From positions 1-35,619 of the forward strand of contig JACMNL010000028.1 in the NCBI GenBank assembly GCA_014378525.1: a stretch of DNA of 35,619 bases. Direction: 5' to 3'. This document shows positions 15,201-22,464 of this stretch, piece after piece. Numbering within the stretch: the first letter of the stretch is position 1; each line of letters begins with the position of its first letter. Under the pieces are notes generated by a model that saw only the letters and a program-made list of their open reading frames with translations, made no database searches and was not told the origin of the DNA. The stretch comes from Bacteriovorax sp. (GTDB lineage: Bacteria; Bdellovibrionota; Bacteriovoracia; Bacteriovoracales; Bacteriovoracaceae). The position numbers were made by a program, and so were the translations under genes.

Positions 15201-16007
15201 ATGAGACTCAAGATATTTATTCTGTCCACCATGCTCATCACTTTAATAAGTGGCGTGCTTTTTTATAAAAATCTCACACAGATAAAATCGCCTTCCAGCG
15301 GTCTTTTAAAAATCGATTTTGATGAAGTTCGTACACTGGATTTACAGGTTTACAGCACGACTCTCTTGTTGAGACAAAATCTTGGTGCGGATGTTAATGA
15401 ACTTAAAGATGAAAACACTCGTATAAAAGAGTTGCTTGATATTTTAAACGACATAAATAAAAATACGCCTGAACTTAAAGACTCGATTTCTAAAATCAGA
15501 AATCATTTTTTATTGAAGCAAAAACATATTGAGGCCTTTCAAGTCGCAGTGAAAGACCTGCGCACAAATATCAATGCACTGATGCCAGCTTACAATGAGC
15601 TGGAAAGGAAAAATATAAAATTTGTCCTTGATAAAAGAGATTTCTATCGTGAGTGTATCCTCGACTCTTATATGTTTGTTTCTTTTTCTCACAAAGATAA
15701 TGAAACCAGACTGACTGATGACCAGAAAGTTCTTGGGCAAATCGTAAGTTATGCCACAACACCAAATCCTGAACTGCAGAAATTTTCCGGATACCTGGAT
15801 ACCATTCACAAGCGTGTGAAAGAGCTCGATACATATACAAAAGAATTTAAAGAAGTGACGATAGCACCTGAAATGAAAGTTATTGCAAAATACTATCAGG
15901 AAAGTCTACAGGCACAGAGTGACCAGAATGAAAACCTGCTGACATTCATGTTTGCGGCCATCGGAATTTATTTGTTGTTCATGATTTTTATTTTGAGAAA
16001 ATCTTAG
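15201..16007 (+). CDS. Membrane-anchored periplasmic helical protein, DAHL-domain-like
   Basis: A 268-residue protein with a transmembrane helix at 4-22 and another at about 245-264, leaving a ~220-residue, mostly alpha-helical periplasmic domain. The pattern LDLQVYSTTLLLRQNL, then KELLDIL, then KQKHIEAFQVAVKDLRTNINAL resembles the DAHL sensory domain (LDA..+.V..LR, KE..VE.FK..NA.LRN). DAHL domains normally sit in front of histidine kinases or diguanylate cyclases. Here the protein ends four residues after the second helix (RKS), so no output domain is present. It may act with a partner protein or be a degenerate sensor. The family assignment is by motif memory and uncertain. Its stop overlaps that of fabI. 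Confidence 0.6.
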   Translation: MRLKIFILSTMLITLISGVLFYKNLTQIKSPSSGLLKIDFDEVRTLDLQVYSTTLLLRQNLGADVNELKDENTRIKELLDILNDINKNTPELKDSISKIRNHFLLKQKHIEAFQVAVKDLRTNINALMPAYNELERKNIKFVLDKRDFYRECILDSYMFVSFSHKDNETRLTDDQKVLGQIVSYATTPNPELQKFSGYLDTIHKRVKELDTYTKEFKEVTIAPEMKVIAKYYQESLQAQSDQNENLLTFMFAAIGIYLLFMIFILRKS

Positions 16008-16801
16008 TCGCGTTTAGCGAAGGCCTGCACGACACTCTCATCAAAATAATTTGAACTCATTCCCGCGTCCACCACCATTCCACTGGCATTCACTCCACTT
16101 GAGGCAGGGCTTAATAAAAAGACTACAGAGTTTGCAACTTCCTGTGTATCTAAGGCCTGGTGTCTCATCGTCAGTTGTTCAGCGTAGAGATAGTTGTCGA
16201 TATAGCCTGGAATTCCTGCTGAAGCAGAAGTTTTTAAGGGGCCGGCACAAACAGCATTGAAGCGGATTTTTGTATCTTTAGAAAAAGATTTTGCGAGAAA
16301 TAAAACTGCGGCATCGAGAGATGCTTTTATCGGTCCCATGTAACCGTAGTTTGTGGCCTTTGTGCTTGAAATTGAAATTGTCACAACAGAGGCATCAGAT
16401 ACAAGAACATTTTTAATGGCGTTTGAAAGTGAGACAAGAGAGAAACATGAAATGTTTGAGGCCTGAAGATAATCCTGCAGGTTTGTTTCATGAAAAGGTT
16501 TGATTCCTTCCGAATAATTGGCGAAAGCAATTGAATGAAGAAAGCCGTTTAATTTGATTTTTTCTTCTTCGAGTTTTTTTCCGAATGCTTCTACTTCATT
16601 CGTATTTTCAACATCCAGAATATAGATTTTTTTATTCGGGAATAGTTTTGAAACTTTTTCTTTAATGTCATCGTTCTGGACAGTGAAAATTAAATCAGCA
16701 CCGTTTTCTTCCAGCGTTTTTGCCGAAAAATAGGCCACCGATTTTTTATTGGCCACACCAGTGATCAGAAATGTTTTATCTTCTAGTTTTAAAAAACTCA
16801 T
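16004..16801 (-). CDS. fabI: FabI-like enoyl-ACP reductase (divergent)
   Basis: A 265-residue SDR of the FabI class, which reduces trans-2-enoyl-ACP with NAD(P)H in the last step of elongation. Visible are the FabI nucleotide motif ITGVANKKSVAY (13-24) and HSIAFA (89-94). The FabI-type catalytic spacing Y152-x6-K159 is seen in NYGYMGPIKASLD, and the C-terminal NSVVFLLSPASSGVNASGMVVDAG block is also present. The stretch between the catalytic strand and Y152 reads ISISSTKA where E. coli FabI has the longer LSYLGAERA. It is therefore two residues shorter and lacks the Tyr146 position. This suggests altered substrate or inhibitor behaviour. Last gene of fabG-fabZ-fabI, 12 bp after fabZ. Confidence 0.85.
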   Translation of the reverse strand: MSFLKLEDKTFLITGVANKKSVAYFSAKTLEENGADLIFTVQNDDIKEKVSKLFPNKKIYILDVENTNEVEAFGKKLEEEKIKLNGFLHSIAFANYSEGIKPFHETNLQDYLQASNISCFSLVSLSNAIKNVLVSDASVVTISISSTKATNYGYMGPIKASLDAAVLFLAKSFSKDTKIRFNAVCAGPLKTSASAGIPGYIDNYLYAEQLTMRHQALDTQEVANSVVFLLSPASSGVNASGMVVDAGMSSNYFDESVVQAFAKRD

Positions 16802-16813
16802 CTTTATACTCTC

Positions 16814-17221
16814 TTATACACTCGCTACGGCAAATTCAATGACGAGAACTGTCTTGCCTGCAACTTTTGTTGTCCCCTTCATATAGTGAGCGTTGGAGAT
16901 GGATTCAGTTAATTCAACTTCCATTTCCAGCAGATCACCGGGGCGAACCATGTTTTTAAATTTTGCGTTTTGAACTCTTGTCACCACACCGAGACCACCG
17001 CCTGCCATTCCGGCCATGAGTGCAGCTCCTGTCTGAAAAAGTGCTTCCTGAAGTAAAACTCCCGGCATGATCGGGTTGCCAGGAAAGTGACCTTTAAAAA
17101 AATCTTCTTCGCCCGTCACCTGAAATGAAGTCTTGATTGTTTTTTCCAATCTCTCGACTATTTTATCGACGAATAAAAATGGCGGACGTTGAGGAATTAA
17201 ATCAGTGACGGAAGGATACAT
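16814..17221 (-). CDS. fabZ: FabZ-like 3-hydroxyacyl-ACP dehydratase
   Basis: A 135-residue single hot-dog domain that dehydrates 3-hydroxyacyl-ACP to trans-2-enoyl-ACP. The central helix motif GHFPGNPIMPGVLLQEALFQ contains catalytic H45 and E59. The leading QRPPFLFVDKI matches the FabZ strand, and FKNMVRPGDLLEMEVEL is the second family block. Slightly shorter than usual FabZ (about 140-150). Its ATG shares one base with the fabG stop (TAATG), and a strong GGAGG lies six bases before it, within the end of fabG. Whether it can also isomerise to the cis-3 isomer like FabA cannot be told from sequence. Confidence 0.9.
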   Translation of the reverse strand: MYPSVTDLIPQRPPFLFVDKIVERLEKTIKTSFQVTGEEDFFKGHFPGNPIMPGVLLQEALFQTGAALMAGMAGGGLGVVTRVQNAKFKNMVRPGDLLEMEVELTESISNAHYMKGTTKVAGKTVLVIEFAVASV

Positions 17222-17958
17222 TAAAGACCTCCGGAAATTTCTAAGCTCGCCCCTGTAATATAACTCGCCTCTTTGCTGGCGAGAAATAAAACGGCACTCG
17301 CCACTTCTTCAACTTTTCCAAAACGCTTCATCGGAACATCTTTCATATATTCTTTTCTCTGTTCTTCAGGAAGATCAGCGAGAAGTTCAGTGTCGATGAA
17401 TCCCGGGCACACATTGTTTACTGTGATCCCGCGTTTTGCGACTTCTTTTGATAATGATTTTGAAATGGCGATTTGTCCTGCTTTTGAAGCGGCGTAGTTT
17501 GCCTGCCCCGGTAATCCCAAGCTTCCACCGATTGAAGACATGTTCACGATTCTTCCGTAACGATTTTTCATGAACTGAAGGACAGCATGTTTGCTCATCA
17601 GGAAAGTTCCAGTGAGATTCGTGCTGATGACATCATTCCATTCAGCAAGAGTCATCATTGCCGTCACCTGATCTTTTCTGATGCCGGAGTTGTTGATCAG
17701 CACTTCAACTTTCGGAAAAGTTTCTTCTATAAATTTATAAAATTCGATGACAGCATTTTCATCTCTCACGTCGCATTTTTTTACATGCAATTTATCGCTG
17801 AACTTTGCATTGTCTTCTTTCATTTTACTGGCGGCCTGGTCGTTACCAGCATAAGTGGCAATAACAGTAGCGCCCTTGTTTAAAAAAGACTCGACGATTC
17901 CTCTACCTATGCCGCGAGTTCCACCTGTAACGATGACTGTTTGATTTGTAAAATCCAT
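17221..17958 (-). CDS. fabG: FabG-like 3-oxoacyl-ACP reductase
   Basis: A 245-residue classical SDR that reduces 3-oxoacyl-ACP with NADPH. It has TGGTRGIGRG (11-20) for the cofactor, NNSGIRKD (89-96), and the triad S142/Y155/K159 in SSIGGSLGLPGQANYAASKA with the same 13-residue Ser-Tyr spacing as FabG. VCPGFIDTEL and a terminal SGGL complete the family pattern. AAGAGG lies eight bases before the ATG, and a -10-like TAAAAT is at 17990-17985 on this strand. First gene of fabG-fabZ-fabI. The usual fabD/fabH/acpP neighbours are missing, and the ketosynthase and ACP of the ole operon lie about 10 kb away. It is thus a candidate part of that dedicated pathway. Confidence 0.9.
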   Translation of the reverse strand: MDFTNQTVIVTGGTRGIGRGIVESFLNKGATVIATYAGNDQAASKMKEDNAKFSDKLHVKKCDVRDENAVIEFYKFIEETFPKVEVLINNSGIRKDQVTAMMTLAEWNDVISTNLTGTFLMSKHAVLQFMKNRYGRIVNMSSIGGSLGLPGQANYAASKAGQIAISKSLSKEVAKRGITVNNVCPGFIDTELLADLPEEQRKEYMKDVPMKRFGKVEEVASAVLFLASKEASYITGASLEISGGL

Positions 17959-18164
17959 GATTATTCCCTCTTAAAACTGCCAGAATTTTAGCTGAGAAGT
18001 GGGTATTTGAGAAGAGAATCGTTGTTTTTGGAAAGTTTGCTCTGTGTTAAATGGGTTTTGGGGAAGAGTTTTTGCTTTATTTTTCCGTCTCACATTTTGT
18101 CATGCGGAGGATTGGTTTTTTCAGTCAATGTGCAAGTTTAAAATATCTTATTTATTAAAAAAAT

Positions 18165-18170
18165 TATAAT
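18165..18170 (+). promoter_or_regulatory. Consensus -10 element before the transposase-like gene
   Basis: A perfect TATAAT sits 51 bp before the ATG of the Y1-type gene, within a very A/T-rich stretch of the 263-bp divergent gap to fabG. No matching -35 is visible at 16-18 bp, so the promoter call rests on the -10 alone. Confidence 0.3.
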
Positions 18171-18221
18171 ATCTGCCCAATTTAAATTGCCGGAATGATT
18201 ATTTATTGGTAAAAAATATTT

Positions 18222-18884
18222 ATGAAAAAGACTCTACGTAAAAATTCTCAGCTGACATTTCTAAATCCAAAAGGTGCTGGAAGAAAAGCTATTCATGATA
18301 AAGGGATTCGTCATATTGAGCGAGAAGCAATCAAGAAAGATACTGTGCTTCACCTGACGCTGAAAATTACGCGAGAAAAAGCAGCACTGAAAAATAAAAT
18401 GATTCTTAAATGTCTTCACCATTCGATTAAAAAGGCACGTGGATTAGGGTTGAAAGTTATACAGTACACGCTTGAGTATGATCATATTCATTTACTGGTG
18501 GAAGCTTCTGACAAAGTTCAGCTGGGAATTGGTATGCAGTCCCTGGGGATTAGTCTTTCGAAAGGAATTAATAAAATAAAAGCACAGAAAGGAAAAGTTT
18601 TTAAAAACCGTTATCATTTCAGGAAACTTTCAACACCTAAAGAAATTAAAAATGTTCTCAATTATATACTTGGGAATGGTATCAAGCACAAAGAAACAAC
18701 ATCCATCGTAAATCCTTATAATTCATTATGCGGAATTAAATTTTTAAAAAATCTTTATCCGGGATTTGAATTAATGATTGAAGAAACCATTCAAAAAAGT
18801 CATCATTTATCAAAATTAAGAGAGGAATTAAAATCGGTACTCACCTCTCCACGAAATTATCATCTAAGGCAGATTGTTGGTTAA
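18222..18884 (+). CDS. Y1-type (IS200-like/RAYT) transposase-family protein, probably domesticated
   Basis: A 220-residue HUH endonuclease-like protein. The HUH motif is H88-I-H90 in LEYDHIHLLVEA, and the single catalytic Tyr is Y148 in NVLNYILGNGIKH. This is the order and spacing of Y1_Tnp/REP-associated tyrosine transposases, which nick single-stranded DNA at hairpins. Both active-site elements are intact. No subterminal IS200-type hairpins, target duplications or REP-like palindromes are visible around it, so it does not look like a mobile copy. A RAYT-like housekeeping role on dispersed hairpins elsewhere in the genome is possible. It is followed one base later by a GNAT gene. Confidence 0.8.
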   Translation: MKKTLRKNSQLTFLNPKGAGRKAIHDKGIRHIEREAIKKDTVLHLTLKITREKAALKNKMILKCLHHSIKKARGLGLKVIQYTLEYDHIHLLVEASDKVQLGIGMQSLGISLSKGINKIKAQKGKVFKNRYHFRKLSTPKEIKNVLNYILGNGIKHKETTSIVNPYNSLCGIKFLKNLYPGFELMIEETIQKSHHLSKLREELKSVLTSPRNYHLRQIVG

Positions 18885-18885
18885 C

Positions 18886-19326
18886 ATGAAATTTATTTTT
18901 TATTTTGAACTCACGCCAAAATTAAAAAAAGAAATTGAAGAAATTTATCCGCAAGTGTTCGGGACATTTGATAAAGAAAAATTTTTTGACAGGTTCGAGT
19001 ATCATAAAAAATTTATGATGATCATGGCCTATAAAAAAGATGAACCGGTGGCCTTTAAGTTTGGATACGCCCAGGACCGCGATACATTTTATTCGTGGAC
19101 TGGTGGAGTGATTCCTTCAGAGCGCAGACAAGGGATTGCTGAAGAGCTGATGCGCAGACAACATGACTGGTGCATTGAAAATAAATACAAATTTGTTGAA
19201 ACAAGAAGCAGAAATAAATTTCCTGAAATGCTGGCGTTAAATATCAAGCATGGCTTTAAGATCACGGGAACATTCACTGAAACCGATGGTGCACCGAAAA
19301 TTATCTTCAAAAAAGAACTTGTCTAA
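18886..19326 (+). CDS. GNAT-family N-acetyltransferase
   Basis: A 146-residue single-domain acetyltransferase. Motif A, the acetyl-CoA pyrophosphate loop, is GVIPSERRQGIAEELM (R/Q-x-x-G-x-A), preceded by the strand FYSWTGG and followed by a helix with WCIENKYKFVETRSRN. The C-terminal ALNIKHGFKITGTF is the usual motif B region. The substrate is unknown. The ATG one base after the transposase stop is chosen; upstream TTG codons in frame lack support. No clear Shine-Dalgarno is present, so translation probably depends on coupling to the upstream gene. The two are therefore likely co-transcribed. Confidence 0.8.
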   Translation: MKFIFYFELTPKLKKEIEEIYPQVFGTFDKEKFFDRFEYHKKFMMIMAYKKDEPVAFKFGYAQDRDTFYSWTGGVIPSERRQGIAEELMRRQHDWCIENKYKFVETRSRNKFPEMLALNIKHGFKITGTFTETDGAPKIIFKKELV

Positions 19327-19419
19327 CGCATGAAGCATCAACTGTAATAAATCTTTAGTTTCCATCCTACCACTTCACTCCTAGATTTATAGAGCATATC
19401 TAATAATCAGGAGGCAACT

Positions 19420-19833
19420 ATGAAAACTTTAATCGCTCTATTTTCTGTATTAACTTTAAATGTCGCTCATGCAGAAATGGGTACTATTGAATCATTTTTT
19501 ACACCGTCTAATGATAAACATGAGCATGATCAAATTGTTCACCTCTATCTACAAAACAATTGTAACCAGGAAGTCTACATTGCAACCAGAAGTCAGAACC
19601 CGAATGAGGTTTGGGAAACTAAAGGTTATATGAGAGTTTTTCCCGGGCAAGTAATTCCTGCGGGCGATATGATTAACAATATTTATTATCTAAATGCTTT
19701 TACAGGTGACCATAGAGTGAATTGGGAAGGAGAACATTCTTTTGAAATTCGCGGAAGAAATGTTAGAGCACTTCTTGTTGAGCTTCCAAAAGATTACGGT
19801 GGAAACTGGACGACAGTTTTATACTGTTACTAA
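19420..19833 (+). CDS. Small secreted protein of unknown function
   Basis: A 137-residue protein with a Sec signal peptide (cleavage after AHA near residue 18). The mature part is ~119 residues, beta-rich, with two cysteines (NNCNQEV in the first half and LYCY at the very end) that could form one disulfide. It shows [17 protein letters not shown] and [16 protein letters not shown], suggesting a small beta-sandwich. A strong AGGAGG precedes the ATG. The 3' end overlaps the convergent CrtI-like gene by 15 bp. No family is recognised. Confidence 0.7.
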   Translation: MKTLIALFSVLTLNVAHAEMGTIESFFTPSNDKHEHDQIVHLYLQNNCNQEVYIATRSQNPNEVWETKGYMRVFPGQVIPAGDMINNIYYLNAFTGDHRVNWEGEHSFEIRGRNVRALLVELPKDYGGNWTTVLYCY

Positions 19834-21255
19834 CTTTTCAAGTTTCGTAAGGTAGTTGTCAACTTCGTGGGCCTGAATGACTCCGTAGTTGGCAGCTCCT
19901 AACCAACCCGACATAATAATTCCCACAGAGCCTGCGTGGAAAACACCAGACAGTTCCTTGTGCATATTCATTGAGACATCGAGGCCTTCAAATTTTGTTC
20001 CGAACGAAGCACCCTGCTCGTGAAGTGTGTAGCGTTCAACTGTTAATGGCGTGGCCGCATCGACAAAATCAATTTTCTCGCGGATGCCTGGAACTATTTT
20101 TTCAAGACCGCTTAGAGCGCGCTCGATGAGATATTCTTTTTGTTTTTCATATTCATCTTCAGATAATTTTTTCCAGTCTTCATAACGGGCGTTTGATGAA
20201 GAGACGATGGCGTATTTTGGTTCGAGATGCGGGCGCATTTCCGGATAGTATAAAGAGAAAGTCTGGCTTCCTACTTTGGGAGATAAAATGAGGTCTGTTG
20301 AAAAATCTTTATCTTCAGAAGTAAAAATTAAATCGCCGATGAAAGGAATGCTCTCACCTGCTTTTAGTCCCATGTATACCTGACACGAAGATGTATTTAA
20401 GCGGACATCATTTGCTTTTTTTACAAACTCAGTTGAGAAGTGTTCGGCTCCTACCATTTTATTGACTGTAGTTTTTAAATTAGAATTTGATACCACAGCT
20501 TTAGAAAATATTTTGTGCCCTTTGACTTCAACGCCTGCTGCTTTTTTATTTTCAATTAAGATGCGATCTACTTTCGCCTGTAATTGAATATCAACGCCAT
20601 TTTTTAAAAGCTCTTCTTTCATCAGGCCGATCATCAGATCAGTTCCGCCCTGGAAAATATAAACACCTTTACTCATGAAGTTTGAAAAAACAATTCCGTA
20701 ACTGATGGCCGGGTCTTCAAGATTTGATCCGTTGGCGTAAACAATCGGCTCCAGTAAAAAGCGGGTAATGTCCGAGCGGCCGGGAAAATACTTTTCGAAC
20801 AACTCTCCGTTAGTCATTTTAGAGTTGTCGTAAAAGTTCATTGTGGCAAGGTCGTTAAAAAAACCTGAAACAGTTTCTTCACTTACGCCGAATTTTGAAA
20901 TGAGTACTTTAATGAAATCTTCTTTGGTGAAATCTGTTTCGACATCAAATTGTGGATTGATGTAACGGACAGACTTGAGCTGGTGAATGCGGTCGGCGAT
21001 ATCCTTGTTCCAGTATTTTCTGCAGGTTTTGATCATCCCGACCGGAAATCCGTGAAGAGAGACATCGAAAATATGAGAGCCGTCTTTTCTTTTAAACCAC
21101 GTCGCAAATCCACCGAGCTTGTTGTGGGACTCAAGCAGAAGCACAGAGCGCCCGTCTCTCGCCATTTTATTTGCGAGAGTCATACCGGCAAGGCCTGAGC
21201 CAATCACGATGACGTCGTAAGATTTATCGATTTTATCTTTCGAGGAAAATTGCAT
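19819..21255 (-). CDS. Second CrtI/CrtISO-like FAD-dependent oxidoreductase
   Basis: A 478-residue flavoprotein of the phytoene desaturase/carotenoid isomerase/retinol saturase superfamily. It has [14 protein letters not shown] (G19, G21, G24), E42 in [11 protein letters not shown], and a C-terminal FAD block [22 protein letters not shown]. The middle segment, [23 protein letters not shown], is a family landmark. It is a distant relative of the enzyme at 6954-8372, with similar length and layout. Third gene of a reverse operon after a COG2509-type flavoprotein and an NxxGxxF-repeat secreted protein, with a 3-bp gap and no evident ribosome site. No carotenoid genes are nearby. A role in acyl-chain or isoprenoid redox chemistry is inferred from family only. 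Confidence 0.82.
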   Translation of the reverse strand: MQFSSKDKIDKSYDVIVIGSGLAGMTLANKMARDGRSVLLLESHNKLGGFATWFKRKDGSHIFDVSLHGFPVGMIKTCRKYWNKDIADRIHQLKSVRYINPQFDVETDFTKEDFIKVLISKFGVSEETVSGFFNDLATMNFYDNSKMTNGELFEKYFPGRSDITRFLLEPIVYANGSNLEDPAISYGIVFSNFMSKGVYIFQGGTDLMIGLMKEELLKNGVDIQLQAKVDRILIENKKAAGVEVKGHKIFSKAVVSNSNLKTTVNKMVGAEHFSTEFVKKANDVRLNTSSCQVYMGLKAGESIPFIGDLIFTSEDKDFSTDLILSPKVGSQTFSLYYPEMRPHLEPKYAIVSSSNARYEDWKKLSEDEYEKQKEYLIERALSGLEKIVPGIREKIDFVDAATPLTVERYTLHEQGASFGTKFEGLDVSMNMHKELSGVFHAGSVGIIMSGWLGAANYGVIQAHEVDNYLTKLEKLVTV

Positions 21256-21258
21256 AAA

Positions 21259-22464
21259 TTATTTTTGCGGCGTAATTTTAAAAACGGCCGATCCCCACTC
21301 TTCATTATTTTTTGCGCCCATTACCAGGCAGTAAAAAACAATCTCTCCGTGATCGTTCATGTCCACATCGCCGCCGAAACCAGGAAAGTTCGGGTTGGAT
21401 AAAATTTTAGCAAGCCCCAAATCAGTCATGATCTCGTCGCCTTCACCAATTAGTTTTTTTGTCCCTTCAGCACCCGTGATGTAAATTCCGCGTTTGCCTT
21501 CCATATCTTTTGCTCTAAAAACAACCAGACCCTGGTCGTTGACTTTCGGAGCGAATAATTCAATTTCAGAAATGTTATCTGCTTTTTCAATCGCAAGATT
21601 TTTTAGTTTCCCATCCTGAGACAGGATGATTGCTTTTGATGTGTCTTCAAGAATTGCAGTGAAAGCGATCAGCCCGCTTTTTGAAAGACTTGTCGAGTTT
21701 GTAAATCCTAAAAATTTTGAATCGTGGTCGCCGTCTTTATCTTTAGCGATGACAACTGACTCGTATGAATTTCCTTTTGGTTTTAAAAGCAGAATTTCAT
21801 CAGGGTTTCTTTCATCCCACTCTCCCGCTTCACCGATGCGTCTCTTGAAAGTCATCGCTCCAGAGTCATTTAGATAAGGTTTAAAGAGGTAAGAAGATTT
21901 CTGTCCGTAAGAAGAGACACCTTCCGAAATAATTTGTTTTAAAGAGCCGTCGTACTGATAGTAAGAGCGAACACTGTCCTGGTTGGTTGCTCTGAAATAA
22001 ACTTTTCCGTTCGTAAGAACCTGCGGGTAAGTGTAATAAGCGATGTCGTCGCTCACAGGTTTTAAAACCTGTTGAACATTATTCGTGTCACCGTCGATTG
22101 TAAAAATTCCGTCAGTGATTCCTTCGTCGTACTGATTGAAAGCAACCTGGCCTTTATCGTTTAAGCTGGGTTCAGTTAAGAGTCTCATGTCGGGAGCTGT
22201 GTATACGATTTTTCCGTTTTCTTCTGATCCGAGTTTAAGCCATAGTCCCTGGTTATTTTCTCCACCGAAGGCCATCAGCTTAAAAGAAACATCACCGCGG
22301 TTGTTGATGACCGGACAAGTGTTGCTGATGAAACTCATTTCTGGAAGATTGAATCCAGCTCCGATATTTGCGCGTGCTAAAATTTCAGGTGCTGAATAAC
22401 TGGGAAGAGCTGCGAACGCTGGAAGAGATACGGCCAGAAGTAACAGGCCTAAAGTTTTTTTCAT
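21259..22464 (-). CDS. Secreted NxxGxxF-repeat protein, probable beta-propeller
   Basis: A 401-residue protein with a signal peptide (cleavage after AFA near residue 18). Seven units carry the pattern Asn-x-x-Gly-x-x-x-Phe: residues 54-61, 102-109, 151-157 (variant), 199-206, 261-268 (Ser for Asn), 309-316 and 370-377. This matches the 'NxxGxxAF' tandem-repeat family, whose regular ~50-residue units suggest a propeller. Its role is unknown. AAGGAT lies before the ATG, and the start overlaps the previous stop as ATGA. It lies between two cytoplasmic-type flavoproteins although it is itself exported. Confidence 0.75.
   Translation of the reverse strand: MKKTLGLLLLAVSLPAFAALPSYSAPEILARANIGAGFNLPEMSFISNTCPVINNRGDVSFKLMAFGGENNQGLWLKLGSEENGKIVYTAPDMRLLTEPSLNDKGQVAFNQYDEGITDGIFTIDGDTNNVQQVLKPVSDDIAYYTYPQVLTNGKVYFRATNQDSVRSYYQYDGSLKQIISEGVSSYGQKSSYLFKPYLNDSGAMTFKRRIGEAGEWDERNPDEILLLKPKGNSYESVVIAKDKDGDHDSKFLGFTNSTSLSKSGLIAFTAILEDTSKAIILSQDGKLKNLAIEKADNISEIELFAPKVNDQGLVVFRAKDMEGKRGIYITGAEGTKKLIGEGDEIMTDLGLAKILSNPNFPGFGGDVDMNDHGEIVFYCLVMGAKNNEEWGSAVFKITPQK

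Noticed and set aside
18222-18884. Active IS200/IS605 insertion sequence
   Set aside because: No terminal hairpins, TnpB partner or flanking duplication are visible; only the Y1 domain gene is present.
6954-21255. Carotenoid or aryl-polyene biosynthesis cluster, suggested by two CrtI-like enzymes plus KS and ACP
   Set aside because: No phytoene synthase, GGPP synthase, cyclase, aryl-polyene lyase or outer-membrane transferase genes are present, whereas all four ole genes are complete and contiguous.
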